A stretch of DNA of 9,178 nt, from the NCBI GenBank assembly GCA_029882335.1, contig JAOUKW010000148.1:1-9178 (forward strand), written 5' to 3'. The notes beneath the pieces are model-generated. The model was given only the letters and a program-made list of their open reading frames with translations. It was not told the DNA's origin and ran no database searches. Position 1 is the first letter of the stretch. The number at the start of each line of letters is the position of its first letter. The DNA is from Candidatus Heimdallarchaeota archaeon (GTDB lineage: Archaea > Asgardarchaeota > Heimdallarchaeia > Heimdallarchaeales > Kariarchaeaceae). Below are positions 1 through 5,997 of the stretch, piece after piece. The position numbers and the translations under genes were made by a program.

Positions 1-2
1 AT

Positions 3-611
3 TATACATATCTACTCTCAACAGAACAAACCTTTGATTTCTATAAAAAGATATTCCAGTCCTTTGGTAGGAATCCAGATATGGAATTACGAACAGGAAG
101 ATTAAGGTTCATAGACGCATTTTCAGGAAGTTTTCAAGCAGGATTGTCCTCAATAATGGCGACAACAGATGCAGATCACATTGGTGTTGAGCGTATTGCA
201 GACATTACTGATCCAAGAGAAGTAAATGAATCTATTCGAAGAGCATTACTACATGTACAAAAAGGGCCAACAGTAGGAATAAGAGGTGCAGTAATTAGTT
301 TATCATCAATCATTAATACAGTGGGTGATAATAAACAAGTCTTTTCATTCTTACAAAATAGAAGAGCTATGGATAAATTAGAAGGTTCTACTACACTGAT
401 TGCACTGAATTCAGATGCACATGATCCATTATTCATTCGAGCTATAGAACATATGGTTGATGGTATTCTTCGTGTAACTCGTCAGGATGATCCAAATTAT
501 GAGGAACCAATCCAACAAGTTGAAGTTATTATGATAAAAGGTAGAGCAGAACTAGTAGGTAAGAAAACCAAGTTCCAATTTTACTCTGGAAGAATTTCTG
601 AAATTGATTAA
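3..611 (+). CDS. RecA-fold (KaiC/Rad55-like) ATPase-family protein, 5'-truncated by window edge
   Basis: The frame is open from base 3 with no stop, so the gene starts outside the window and the first ATG (81) is internal; 202 residues are visible. The pattern is that of KaiC/Rad55-like RecA-fold domains. A G-R-L-R-F-I-D-A-F strand (visible residues 32-40) is followed by a region ending in A-V-I-S-L-S-S-I-I, where the family usually has the Walker B strand V-I-D-S-L. Later come S-D-A-H-D and a V-D-G-I-L strand, as in the RecA core end. The Walker A loop would lie upstream and cannot be seen. In my alignment the Walker B aspartate is replaced by serine, so this copy may bind but not hydrolyse ATP. 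It forms an apparent operon with the phosphoesterase 4 nt downstream. The fold is fairly sure; the function is unknown. Confidence 0.75.
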   Translation, partial: YTYLLSTEQTFDFYKKIFQSFGRNPDMELRTGRLRFIDAFSGSFQAGLSSIMATTDADHIGVERIADITDPREVNESIRRALLHVQKGPTVGIRGAVISLSSIINTVGDNKQVFSFLQNRRAMDKLEGSTTLIALNSDAHDPLFIRAIEHMVDGILRVTRQDDPNYEEPIQQVEVIMIKGRAELVGKKTKFQFYSGRISEID

Positions 612-615
612 TGAT

Positions 616-1380
616 ATGAATATTCAAAATATTACTCCATTATATAACTTACATCAACTCGTCCCAGAAATAAATATTATTGCAGGTACTCCTTTTTTAT
701 TAGTTCATGATATACTAGTACTAAGTGATCTTCACATTGGACAGGAATTAACATTACCTGGGCATCACCCCATTGTTTCTAATTACATAACAACTCTGAT
801 TAAGTCAATTCAAATTATATTTAATAAATATGTAATTAACAAGATTATCGTTACAGGGGATATAAAAGAGCATACAAATACAATTACAATCGAGGAACAA
901 ATCGATCTTGAATTTTTTATCACGCAAATAAATGCAAATAACAAAAGTATTGTCTTCATAAAAGGAAATCATGACAAATACATCGAAAATTTACTTAGAA
1001 AAATCAATAGAACAGAAACTATAGTTGAATATTATAAAATTCATGATTGCTTCCTTCATCATGGACACTATTTATTTCCATTACCATCAGAACGAATAAT
1101 TATAATCGGTCATGAACATCCAGCATATGTATTTAAAGGACTTAATTTTGAGAAAGAAAAATTACCCGCATTTGTTACATTATTTATCCAAGATAAATTT
1201 GTAATTATTTTACCCTCTGCAAATCAAAACGCAGGAGTACCATTTCCACCAAAAGATAAAATTCATTTTCTATCACCTTTTTTAAGAGAACATGGGAACC
1301 TACAATCACTCCAAATCTATCCATATAATAATTCTATTGGCATATTACACTTACCAAAAATTAACAATTGGAATACCTAG
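616..1380 (+). CDS. Metallophosphoesterase, archaeal SbcD/MJ0037-like
   Basis: Predicted calcineurin-like, two-metal phosphoesterase of 254 aa, normal for the archaeal SbcD-related family (the MJ0037-like group, related to bacterial PdeM). All metal motifs are visible in order: D-L-H-I-G (38-42), G-D-I-K-E-H (81-86), G-N-H-D (117-120), H-G-H (149-151) and G-H-E-H-P (165-169). The complete set argues for an active enzyme; related proteins cleave phosphodiesters or nucleic acid, but the substrate here is unknown. I chose the ATG at 616, four bases after the stop of the RecA-fold gene. A TTG at 604 would add four residues and overlap that gene. There is no clear Shine-Dalgarno, so translation may be coupled to the upstream gene. 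The family call is strong; the biological role is inferred only. Confidence 0.88.
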   Translation: MNIQNITPLYNLHQLVPEINIIAGTPFLLVHDILVLSDLHIGQELTLPGHHPIVSNYITTLIKSIQIIFNKYVINKIIVTGDIKEHTNTITIEEQIDLEFFITQINANNKSIVFIKGNHDKYIENLLRKINRTETIVEYYKIHDCFLHHGHYLFPLPSERIIIIGHEHPAYVFKGLNFEKEKLPAFVTLFIQDKFVIILPSANQNAGVPFPPKDKIHFLSPFLREHGNLQSLQIYPYNNSIGILHLPKINNWNT

Positions 1381-1402
1381 TATATTTACTCGTAAAGTTA
1401 CC

Positions 1403-1414
1403 TTAATTATATAT
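1403..1414 (+). promoter_or_regulatory. TATA box of the PIG-L deacetylase gene
   Basis: TTAATTATATAT is centred about 23-24 bases before the ATG at 1432. This is the spacing expected if transcription starts at or next to the start codon (leaderless mRNA). No Shine-Dalgarno lies between it and the ATG. Confidence 0.5.
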
Positions 1415-1431
1415 CAATGCCGAGATAAATT

Positions 1432-2142
1432 ATGTTAAATCAATTAAAACCAAAAAGAGTTCTTGCAATTTTTGCCCACCCTGATGATGAATTAAGTGTT
1501 GCTGGCACCCTGGCAAATCATGCTGAAAATGGTGATGAAGTGACAATGGTCTTTTTAACTAAAGGAGAAAATAGTACAACAGTTCAGGGGGATTCATCAG
1601 AGACAGTCGTAAAACGAAAACTACATGTTGAGAAAATTGAACAGATATTGGGAATTACGATTGAAACAATGGATTTTCCTGATTCCAAAATTGAATACAA
1701 TGTTGAGAACAGTTACAAAGTAGCAGAAATCATAAAAAAATACCGTCCTCATATACTTATAACTTGGAATAAATTCAGAAATATTGGAGGAGGTCACCCA
1801 GATCATCGCAATTGTTCAGACATAGTCTTAGATGCAGTAAGTTATGCCAGATATCAAACAGCAGGATCTGAACATGAACCCTATAGAGATTTATTTAATG
1901 TATATATTTTTCATGACCCCACACAATACAATAATAAAAGTGTTGTATATATTGATGTCAGTAAACAGGTAAACAAAATAAAACAATTTATTGAAGTTTA
2001 CAAGGAAGCATATGGAGAATGGCCCGTCGAAAGAACAAAAATGAGTTCAATGTCATACCATGGTCGTTTTGTGGGAGTAGAATATGCAGAAGTATTGGAA
2101 CTAGTCATGTCACGAAACACAGTCCAGTTAACACTCAATTAG
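1432..2142 (+). CDS. PIG-L/LmbE family zinc deacetylase
   Basis: A 236-aa protein of the PIG-L family, zinc hydrolases that remove N-acetyl groups from GlcNAc-type substrates (MshB, BshB, PIG-L, archaeal diacetylchitobiose deacetylase Dac). The diagnostic A-H-P-D-D-E motif is at residues 15-20, after a short beta strand. The second motif H-P-D-H is at 122-125, preceded by a glycine-rich stretch. By family knowledge H16, D19 and H125 bind zinc, and D18 is the likely general base. The length is typical for a complete catalytic domain. The ATG at 1432 has a TATA box at leaderless spacing and the gene stands 51 nt from the upstream operon, so it is probably transcribed alone. Chitobiose, lipid-linked sugar or thiol-conjugate substrates are all possible; the neighbours do not discriminate. 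The 3' end converges on the peroxiredoxin-like gene, 43 nt away. Confidence 0.92.
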   Translation: MLNQLKPKRVLAIFAHPDDELSVAGTLANHAENGDEVTMVFLTKGENSTTVQGDSSETVVKRKLHVEKIEQILGITIETMDFPDSKIEYNVENSYKVAEIIKKYRPHILITWNKFRNIGGGHPDHRNCSDIVLDAVSYARYQTAGSEHEPYRDLFNVYIFHDPTQYNNKSVVYIDVSKQVNKIKQFIEVYKEAYGEWPVERTKMSSMSYHGRFVGVEYAEVLELVMSRNTVQLTLN

Positions 2143-2185
2143 TATATAAACATTTAACACTTGAATACACAGGAAATATTTATGG

Positions 2186-2695
2186 TCAACTAATTTTGGT
2201 TTCATCCTCAATTTGATCAAGAGTGACATTAATCAAATTTTCTTTCAAGATGGATACATAATTATAGAGTGATTCTTTATCATTAAGGGCATCAAAAGTA
2301 CTCTCATAAACCTTAATTATTTTTTTATCGTTTGCAATAATATACAGTTTACGAGTACTCATTGGAGGAAGATTACCAAGTCCTGTACCTAATGATAAGT
2401 ATCTTTTAGATATATTTCCTTCGAGGTCAAAAACAATGGGAAAATCAAGTTGATAGTCATTAATTGCAGTGTTGATTATTGATAAAGAACTCGTAGATAC
2501 TCCAATGATATTCCAACCCTCACTTCGAATGTCAGAGTATATTTCTTGTAATTCATTTAGAATAGCTTTTGAACTTAATGAAAATAGATCTGGACTAAAA
2601 AATAATATTATACCCTTTGATTGGTTCAAATAGTCAGATAGCAAAATGCTATCAGAAACTTTAAAGTCAAAGAAACGAATTAACCTTGACACCAA
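2186..2695 (-). CDS. Peroxiredoxin (AhpC/TSA)-like protein lacking cysteine
   Basis: A 169-aa thioredoxin-fold protein resembling AhpC/TSA or BCP peroxiredoxins. It has a G-I-I-L-F-F-S-P-D strand and loop (28-36), then a helix, a G-W-N-I-I-G-V-S strand (59-66), F-P-I-V-F-D (84-89) and a late R-K-L-Y-I-I-A strand. In peroxiredoxins the loop after the first strand carries the catalytic Cys (F-T-x-x-C-T). Here the loop reads F-S-L-S-S, and the whole protein contains no cysteine, so classical thiol peroxidase chemistry is impossible. No ATG precedes the conserved region. I use the TTG at 2695, since a TATA box is centred about 24 bases upstream; the adjacent GTG at 2692 is an equal alternative. 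It lies 80 nt downstream of the HEAT-repeat gene but has its own promoter. A redox-inactive binding or scaffold role is inference. Confidence 0.75.
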   Translation of the reverse strand: MVSRLIRFFDFKVSDSILLSDYLNQSKGIILFFSPDLFSLSSKAILNELQEIYSDIRSEGWNIIGVSTSSLSIINTAINDYQLDFPIVFDLEGNISKRYLSLGTGLGNLPPMSTRKLYIIANDKKIIKVYESTFDALNDKESLYNYVSILKENLINVTLDQIEDETKIS

Positions 2696-2714
2696 TTGGA
2701 AGATAGGTCAATAG

Positions 2715-2722
2715 TATTTATA
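2715..2722 (-). promoter_or_regulatory. TATA box of the peroxiredoxin-like gene
   Basis: The minus strand reads TATAAATA, centred about 24 bases upstream of the TTG at 2695. This spacing supports a leaderless transcript and helps decide the non-ATG start. Confidence 0.5.
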
Positions 2723-2775
2723 TTGACCCTTAATTACAATTCCCGCATATAATTTTTAATTGAATATTATTGCAA

Positions 2776-3486
2776 TTATAATGCATTTAAAGATAAAATT
2801 TCTTTGATACCTACTTTCCCTCGGTAAATTTTACCCTTATAGGTTATTCTTATGAAATTATCAAGCTCATTATCTTCGATATATTGTTTACCGGCATTCT
2901 CACCCAAAAGCGCTAAACTAAATGCAGAAATAGTTTTTATTTCTGAAGATGGATGAGTTTTTAGTTGTTCAAGTATTATGGGAATTGAATTTTTTTCACC
3001 CCATAACCCTAATGCCTCAATACAATTACGCAACAAAATATCATTATCATTGTTTTTTAGTATTTCAAGCACCTTAGATTGAATAACTACATTCATTTCC
3101 AATCCAATTCGTATTAAAGACCTAATAGCAGCACTCTTTAATTGTATATTTGATGATTCCAACAATTCAGCTAAAATATCACAAGATTGAGGAAATTGTG
3201 CTAATACAGAAATTGCATATAATCTTACATACATATCTTCATGAGATTCCACTACTTTGACTATCTCATCATATCCATCTTCTTTCATGATTTCAGCATA
3301 GGATTGTATTGCCATCTGTCTCACAGTTGACTGATCATCATTATAAGTTGCTTTTAATAATTCAGGTGCTTCATTACTGGTTCCAATTTCACCCAATTCA
3401 CTCGCGGCTTTTACCCTATCATTTGCATCTTTCGAGTATAATCGATCAACCATCTGTTGCAATGCTTCATCTTTTTGATTATTCAC
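2776..3486 (-). CDS. HEAT-repeat (PBS-lyase type) protein
   Basis: A 236-aa, all-helical protein made of about six HEAT-like repeats of 30-35 residues, running roughly from residue 8 to 200. Recurrent cores such as R-V-K-A-A-S-E-L-G-E-I-G (24-35), V-R-Q-M-A-I-Q-S-Y and V-R-L-Y-A-I-S-V-L are typical of the PBS-lyase subclass. The last 35 residues, rich in Lys, Gly and aromatics, look non-helical and could form a small beta element. There is no signal peptide or membrane segment. HEAT proteins are protein-protein scaffolds; in archaea some assist metal-cofactor or ATPase complexes, but nothing here names the partner. The start is a GTG at 3486: an in-frame stop lies four codons upstream and there is no suitable ATG. 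An A/T-rich TATA-like stretch lies about 20 bases upstream. Confidence 0.85.
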   Translation of the reverse strand: MNNQKDEALQQMVDRLYSKDANDRVKAASELGEIGTSNEAPELLKATYNDDQSTVRQMAIQSYAEIMKEDGYDEIVKVVESHEDMYVRLYAISVLAQFPQSCDILAELLESSNIQLKSAAIRSLIRIGLEMNVVIQSKVLEILKNNDNDILLRNCIEALGLWGEKNSIPIILEQLKTHPSSEIKTISAFSLALLGENAGKQYIEDNELDNFIRITYKGKIYRGKVGIKEILSLNAL

Positions 3487-3581
3487 AATTTTATTTTAGA
3501 AATAAATTATTTGATATTGTTTGTAGAGATCACTTGTTTTAGTTACTAATTGATTAAATAATCATATTTGTCAGTTATAAT

Positions 3582-3601
3582 GCTAGTTTTAAGCTAGTTT
3601 T
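3582..3601. repeat. Short direct repeat downstream of the Cys-rich gene
   Basis: GCTAGTTTT occurs twice, 11 bp apart, immediately after the stop of the Cys-rich gene. CTAG also recurs just beyond it at the stop codon. It may be chance, or part of a 3' processing or termination region. Confidence 0.35.
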
Positions 3602-3608
3602 CATCAAC

Positions 3609-3842
3609 CTAGGATTCTTCTTCATCATTCAAAAGATCGTCTCTCACATATTCAGAAGCATCAATATCATCTGGATCTGGTAGTTGAAAGTATTCTTCAT
3701 CAGGTAATGTAAAATCAGTACCAAAATGACAACCCTGTGTACAAATCTTATAGTGTTTTTTCAAACCACAGTTCCATCCTTCTTCGCGAATTTTGTTCAT
3801 ACAATGTTTTTCACAATGTAGTAAATCTTGTAATACAGCCAT
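3609..3842 (-). CDS. Small cysteine-rich protein with acidic tail, unknown function
   Basis: I do not recognise this 77-aa protein. Its first half carries C10-x3-C14, C25 and C34-x3-C38 plus H9, H13, H30 and H39, inside what looks like a two-helix hairpin. This is a plausible zinc site or disulfide-braced hairpin; the twin CX3C spacing superficially recalls small Tim proteins, but no homology is claimed. From residue 43 the chain is highly acidic (15 Asp/Glu in the last 35 residues) and probably disordered. The start is ATG 3842, with a TATA box about 24 bases upstream. The frame also extends back to a TTG at 3905, inside a tandem duplication; I consider that start unlikely. A single-gene transcript is likely. 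A protein-binding or metal-binding adaptor is possible, but this is inference. Confidence 0.65.
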   Translation of the reverse strand: MAVLQDLLHCEKHCMNKIREEGWNCGLKKHYKICTQGCHFGTDFTLPDEEYFQLPDPDDIDASEYVRDDLLNDEEES

Positions 3843-3862
3843 ATTTTTCAAATAAAGAAAGA

Positions 3863-3870
3863 TTATATAA
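3863..3870 (-). promoter_or_regulatory. Proximal TATA box of the Cys-rich gene
   Basis: TTATATAA is centred 24-25 bases upstream of the ATG at 3842, preceded on the minus strand by purine-rich GAGAATGA, a plausible BRE. The spacing fits leaderless transcription. Confidence 0.6.
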
Positions 3871-3937
3871 TCATTCTCAACACAGGTATGAAATAAAACT
3901 TTCAATTATATGGTTATCTAACAAAAATAAAGAAAGA

Positions 3938-3945
3938 TTATATAA
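3938..3945 (-). promoter_or_regulatory. Distal duplicated TATA box
   Basis: This is an identical copy of the proximal TATA/BRE element, displaced by 75 bp through the tandem duplication. If active it would start near 3917 and give the Cys-rich gene a leader of about 75 nt. Confidence 0.4.
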
Positions 3946-4137
3946 TCATTCTCAACACAGGTATGAAATAAAACTTTCAATTATATGGTTATCTAACAAA
4001 AATAAATTTGCAAAAGATAGAGTGGTTTAATTTTATATTCTTACTTTGAATTCATAAAATATTATTGAATAAAAATTGTAAAGTATAAAACTCAGTAGTT
4101 TGATATGATTAATTATGAATTTAGTATGATAAATGAA

Positions 4138-5085
4138 TTAATAAAATTGAGGTGCAATCTCTAGTTCTCTTACCAATTCTTTGTAACGATTTCGGATAGT
4201 TACTTCTGTTACAGATGCAATATCAGCAATTTCTTGTTGAGTTAATTGTTGATTATTTAATATACCAGCAATATAGATAGATGCAGCAGCTAGACTTACA
4301 GGATCTTTTCCTTGGGTCATTCTTTTCTTTTTAGCCATTGCTAAAATTTCCTTAGCTTGTCGGGCAACTTCTCCAGATAGTTTTAATTCCGCAGCATATC
4401 TAACTACATAATTAACTGGATCAGCAAGAGGAATATTTAATTTTAATTCTTGCACAAGTAAACGATATGCTCTACCCAATTCCTTCTTTGAAATTCTAGA
4501 ATGCTCAGCAACTTCATCAAGAGTACGAGGTAAATGCCTTTGTCTTGCAGCAGCATAAATGGCAGCGGCAATCATCTCTTCAATTGACCTACCCCGGATC
4601 AAATTAGCTTGTAATGCTTTTCTATAGATAATAGAACCGGTCTCTTTAACAGACCTAGGTAGGGACAATTGTGAAGATAAACGATCCAATTCCCTCATGG
4701 CCTTGGTGAGATTTCTATCATGACTACTGTGTATTCTTGAACGGGTATTCCACTTTCTTAATCTATAAAACTGATATTTTTTAGAAGCAGATAATTTTTG
4801 TCCATAGGCATCACGATCTTCACTTCCAATACTAGTTGAAAGACCTTTATCATGAATGGTGTATGTCGTTGGTGAACCTACACGGCTACGAGAAGCTCTT
4901 TCTTCAGAAGAATAAGCTCTCCATTCAGGCGAGTCATCAATTAACATATCATCGACAACAGCGCCACACTGGGTACAAATCAATTCCCCACGATTGTAAT
5001 CTTGGATCAGTTCTGCTGAACCACAATCAGGGCAGGACACAGTGGTTTTTTTATTTTTATCAGTTGTGGGATTGGTACTACTCAT
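4138..5085 (-). CDS. tfb: Transcription initiation factor TFB (TFIIB homolog)
   Basis: Complete 315-aa archaeal TFIIB. TFB binds the TBP-TATA complex and the BRE, recruits RNA polymerase and helps open the promoter. The N-terminal zinc ribbon has C18-x2-C21 and C37-x2-C40. It is followed by the conserved S-P-E-W-R-A-Y-S-S-E-E-R segment (52-63) and S-R-V-G-S-P-T-T, which form the B-reader and linker. Two cyclin folds follow at roughly 120-210 (with R-G-R-S-I-E-E-M-I-A-A-A-I-Y) and 215-305, the latter ending in a helix-turn-helix with T-E-V-T-I-R-N-R-Y. All landmarks are intact, so it should be a functional general factor. The first 15 residues are a polar tail. It is transcribed divergently from the RHH-like pair across a 426-bp gap. 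Whether the genome has other TFB copies cannot be seen. Confidence 0.97.
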   Translation of the reverse strand: MSSTNPTTDKNKKTTVSCPDCGSAELIQDYNRGELICTQCGAVVDDMLIDDSPEWRAYSSEERASRSRVGSPTTYTIHDKGLSTSIGSEDRDAYGQKLSASKKYQFYRLRKWNTRSRIHSSHDRNLTKAMRELDRLSSQLSLPRSVKETGSIIYRKALQANLIRGRSIEEMIAAAIYAAARQRHLPRTLDEVAEHSRISKKELGRAYRLLVQELKLNIPLADPVNYVVRYAAELKLSGEVARQAKEILAMAKKKRMTQGKDPVSLAAASIYIAGILNNQQLTQQEIADIASVTEVTIRNRYKELVRELEIAPQFY

Positions 5086-5178
5086 AAATAGGTCACTTTG
5101 AGTTATTGAAGTAAGTATCTTCTTTCTTTACTTATCAGGATTAACTCACAATAAATAAGAAAACATTAAAAATGCACT

Positions 5179-5187
5179 GTTATAAAT
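5179..5187 (-). promoter_or_regulatory. Possible TATA box of tfb
   Basis: The minus strand reads ATTTATAAC. Initiation about 25 bases downstream would leave a purine-rich leader of roughly 70 nt before the tfb ATG. No TATA box at leaderless spacing was found for tfb, so this is the best candidate, but weak. Confidence 0.3.
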
Positions 5188-5203
5188 GTTAAGTTAACAT
5201 TTA
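5183..5203. promoter_or_regulatory. 21-bp perfect palindrome, candidate operator
   Basis: Ten-base arms (TAAATGTTAA and TTAACATTTA) flank a single central G with no mismatch. It overlaps the putative tfb TATA/BRE and lies about 50 bp upstream of the plus-strand TATA box, a position suited to control of either divergent gene. Confidence 0.55.
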
Positions 5204-5250
5204 ATCACAGCGAAACCTTACTTCCCTTTCATTATTATAGATGTGGCAAT

Positions 5251-5261
5251 AGTATATAAAC
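5251..5261 (+). promoter_or_regulatory. TATA box, plus strand
   Basis: AGTATATAAAC is the best TATA consensus in the intergenic region. Predicted initiation is near 5280, giving the RHH-like operon a leader of about 230 nt that contains the repeats and two tiny ORFs. An alternative weak element, TTTTTAT at 5484-5490, has leaderless spacing to the ATG at 5512. Confidence 0.45.
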
Positions 5262-5286
5262 TTATTGTAGTCAGCAATCCAATATA

Positions 5287-5358
5287 ATAAATCTTTTCTC
5301 AGATATACTAGATAAATATAAATCTTTTTAACTCAAGATATTGAAGAATATAAATCTT
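5287..5358. repeat. Three phased direct repeats upstream of the RHH-like operon
   Basis: The core AAATCTT occurs at 5289, 5320 and 5352, spaced 31 and 32 bp, close to three helical turns. The first two copies share a longer unit (AAATCTTTT, then CTCA and GATAT); the third is shorter. The geometry fits a set of protein-binding sites on one DNA face. Confidence 0.5.
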
Positions 5359-5511
5359 ATGACAAAAGAAAATATAACGAAATTGAATATTTACACTAAT
5401 TGAAACAGTTTATCCTATTTTAAAATTGAATGACAAGAGAGTATACCGAAAGCATTGATATTTATGCTAGACTGTTGGAAATGTTTTTATCAGATAACAT
5501 GTATTGTATGT

Positions 5512-5997
5512 ATGACAGGTATGACAACTGACACGAATGAACAATCTAAATTAAAAAATATCACTATTAGAGGGATTGATGTTGCTGTATATGATGAATT
5601 TTCTAAAAAAATGAAAATTGCTGAAATCAATATGGGCGATGCATTGAATAAGATGATGACTGATGTAATGAATTCATTCGATGATGTGTTTCCAAATATT
5701 TCAGCAGCATCATTGAGTGGAAAGATCAGAAAAGCCAGATTGAACATTACACATCATGATACATTACATTTAAGTAAAGATGATTTTATTTCTAGTGATA
5801 AAATGGTGATATTTGACCATATAGATGATCTATCCTTTGATGAAACAGTTGATGCAGAAACTTTTGAGCAATATGTCCATTCGATCAATCATTGTGACAA
5901 GGTAAGTTTCCATTCTAAATTACCCAAGTTATTAATACTTTCTAAAGTACATCATTCCAACAGGATTCAATTTTATCCATATATGGAGGACGAATAA
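5512..5997 (+). CDS. RHH-like protein with novel C-terminal domain, paralog A
   Basis: A 161-aa protein I cannot name. Residues about 15-53 look like a ribbon-helix-helix DNA-binding fold: a short strand (N-I-T-I-R-G-I-D), then two amphipathic helices separated by a turn near I-N-M-G-D. After a linker comes a C-terminal region (about 75-156) with N-I-T-H-H (78-82), K-D-D-F, L-S-F-D, H-S-I-N-H-C (123-128) and L-P-K-L-L-I-L-S-K. The same motifs recur in the next gene, so the two are paralogs. The alternating hydrophobic strands suggest a beta-rich fold, and the conserved His/Cys could bind metal. The start could be ATG 5512 or ATG 5521; TTTTTAT at leaderless spacing favours 5512. It is first in a two-gene operon, divergent from tfb. 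A repressor or antitoxin-like role is inference. Confidence 0.7.
   Translation: MTGMTTDTNEQSKLKNITIRGIDVAVYDEFSKKMKIAEINMGDALNKMMTDVMNSFDDVFPNISAASLSGKIRKARLNITHHDTLHLSKDDFISSDKMVIFDHIDDLSFDETVDAETFEQYVHSINHCDKVSFHSKLPKLLILSKVHHSNRIQFYPYMEDE
5985..5990 (+). promoter_or_regulatory. Shine-Dalgarno of paralog B inside paralog A
   Basis: GGAGGA lies six bases before the ATG at 5997, within the last codons of the upstream gene. The stop and start overlap as TAATG. This is the clearest ribosome binding site in the window and implies translation of the second gene from a shared mRNA, probably coupled. Confidence 0.8.

Larger units (their letters stand above)
3850..4006. repeat. Perfect 75-bp tandem duplication
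   Basis: The unit 3851-3925 is repeated exactly at 3926-4000, followed by six bases of a third copy (4001-4006); base 3850 also matches. No mismatch was seen between copies, so the duplication is recent or maintained. Each copy carries the same promoter-like GAGAATGATTATATAATC (minus strand) of the Cys-rich gene. Confidence 0.95.
5086..5511. other. Long divergent intergenic region between tfb and the RHH-like pair
   Basis: These 426 bp hold no recognisable full-length gene. Contents are a likely tfb promoter, a 21-bp palindrome, a strong plus-strand TATA box at 5251, three phased repeats and two tiny ORFs (5359-5403 and 5430-5531). The length is unusual here: other intergenic gaps in the window are under about 300 bp. 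Confidence 0.7.

Noticed and set aside
604..615. TTG start for the phosphoesterase
   Set aside because: It overlaps the end of the upstream gene and is followed four codons later by an ATG at a better operon spacing.
3609..3905. Longer 98-aa form of the Cys-rich protein
   Set aside because: It needs a TTG start inside the tandem repeat, and the TATA box at leaderless spacing points to ATG 3842.
3850..4006. CRISPR array
   Set aside because: Only two contiguous 75-bp units without spacers; this is a simple tandem duplication.
3737..4030. Plus-strand ORF containing an internal 25-residue repeat
   Set aside because: It is antisense to the Cys-rich gene, and its repeat is only the translation of the 75-bp DNA duplication, whose length happens to be a multiple of three.
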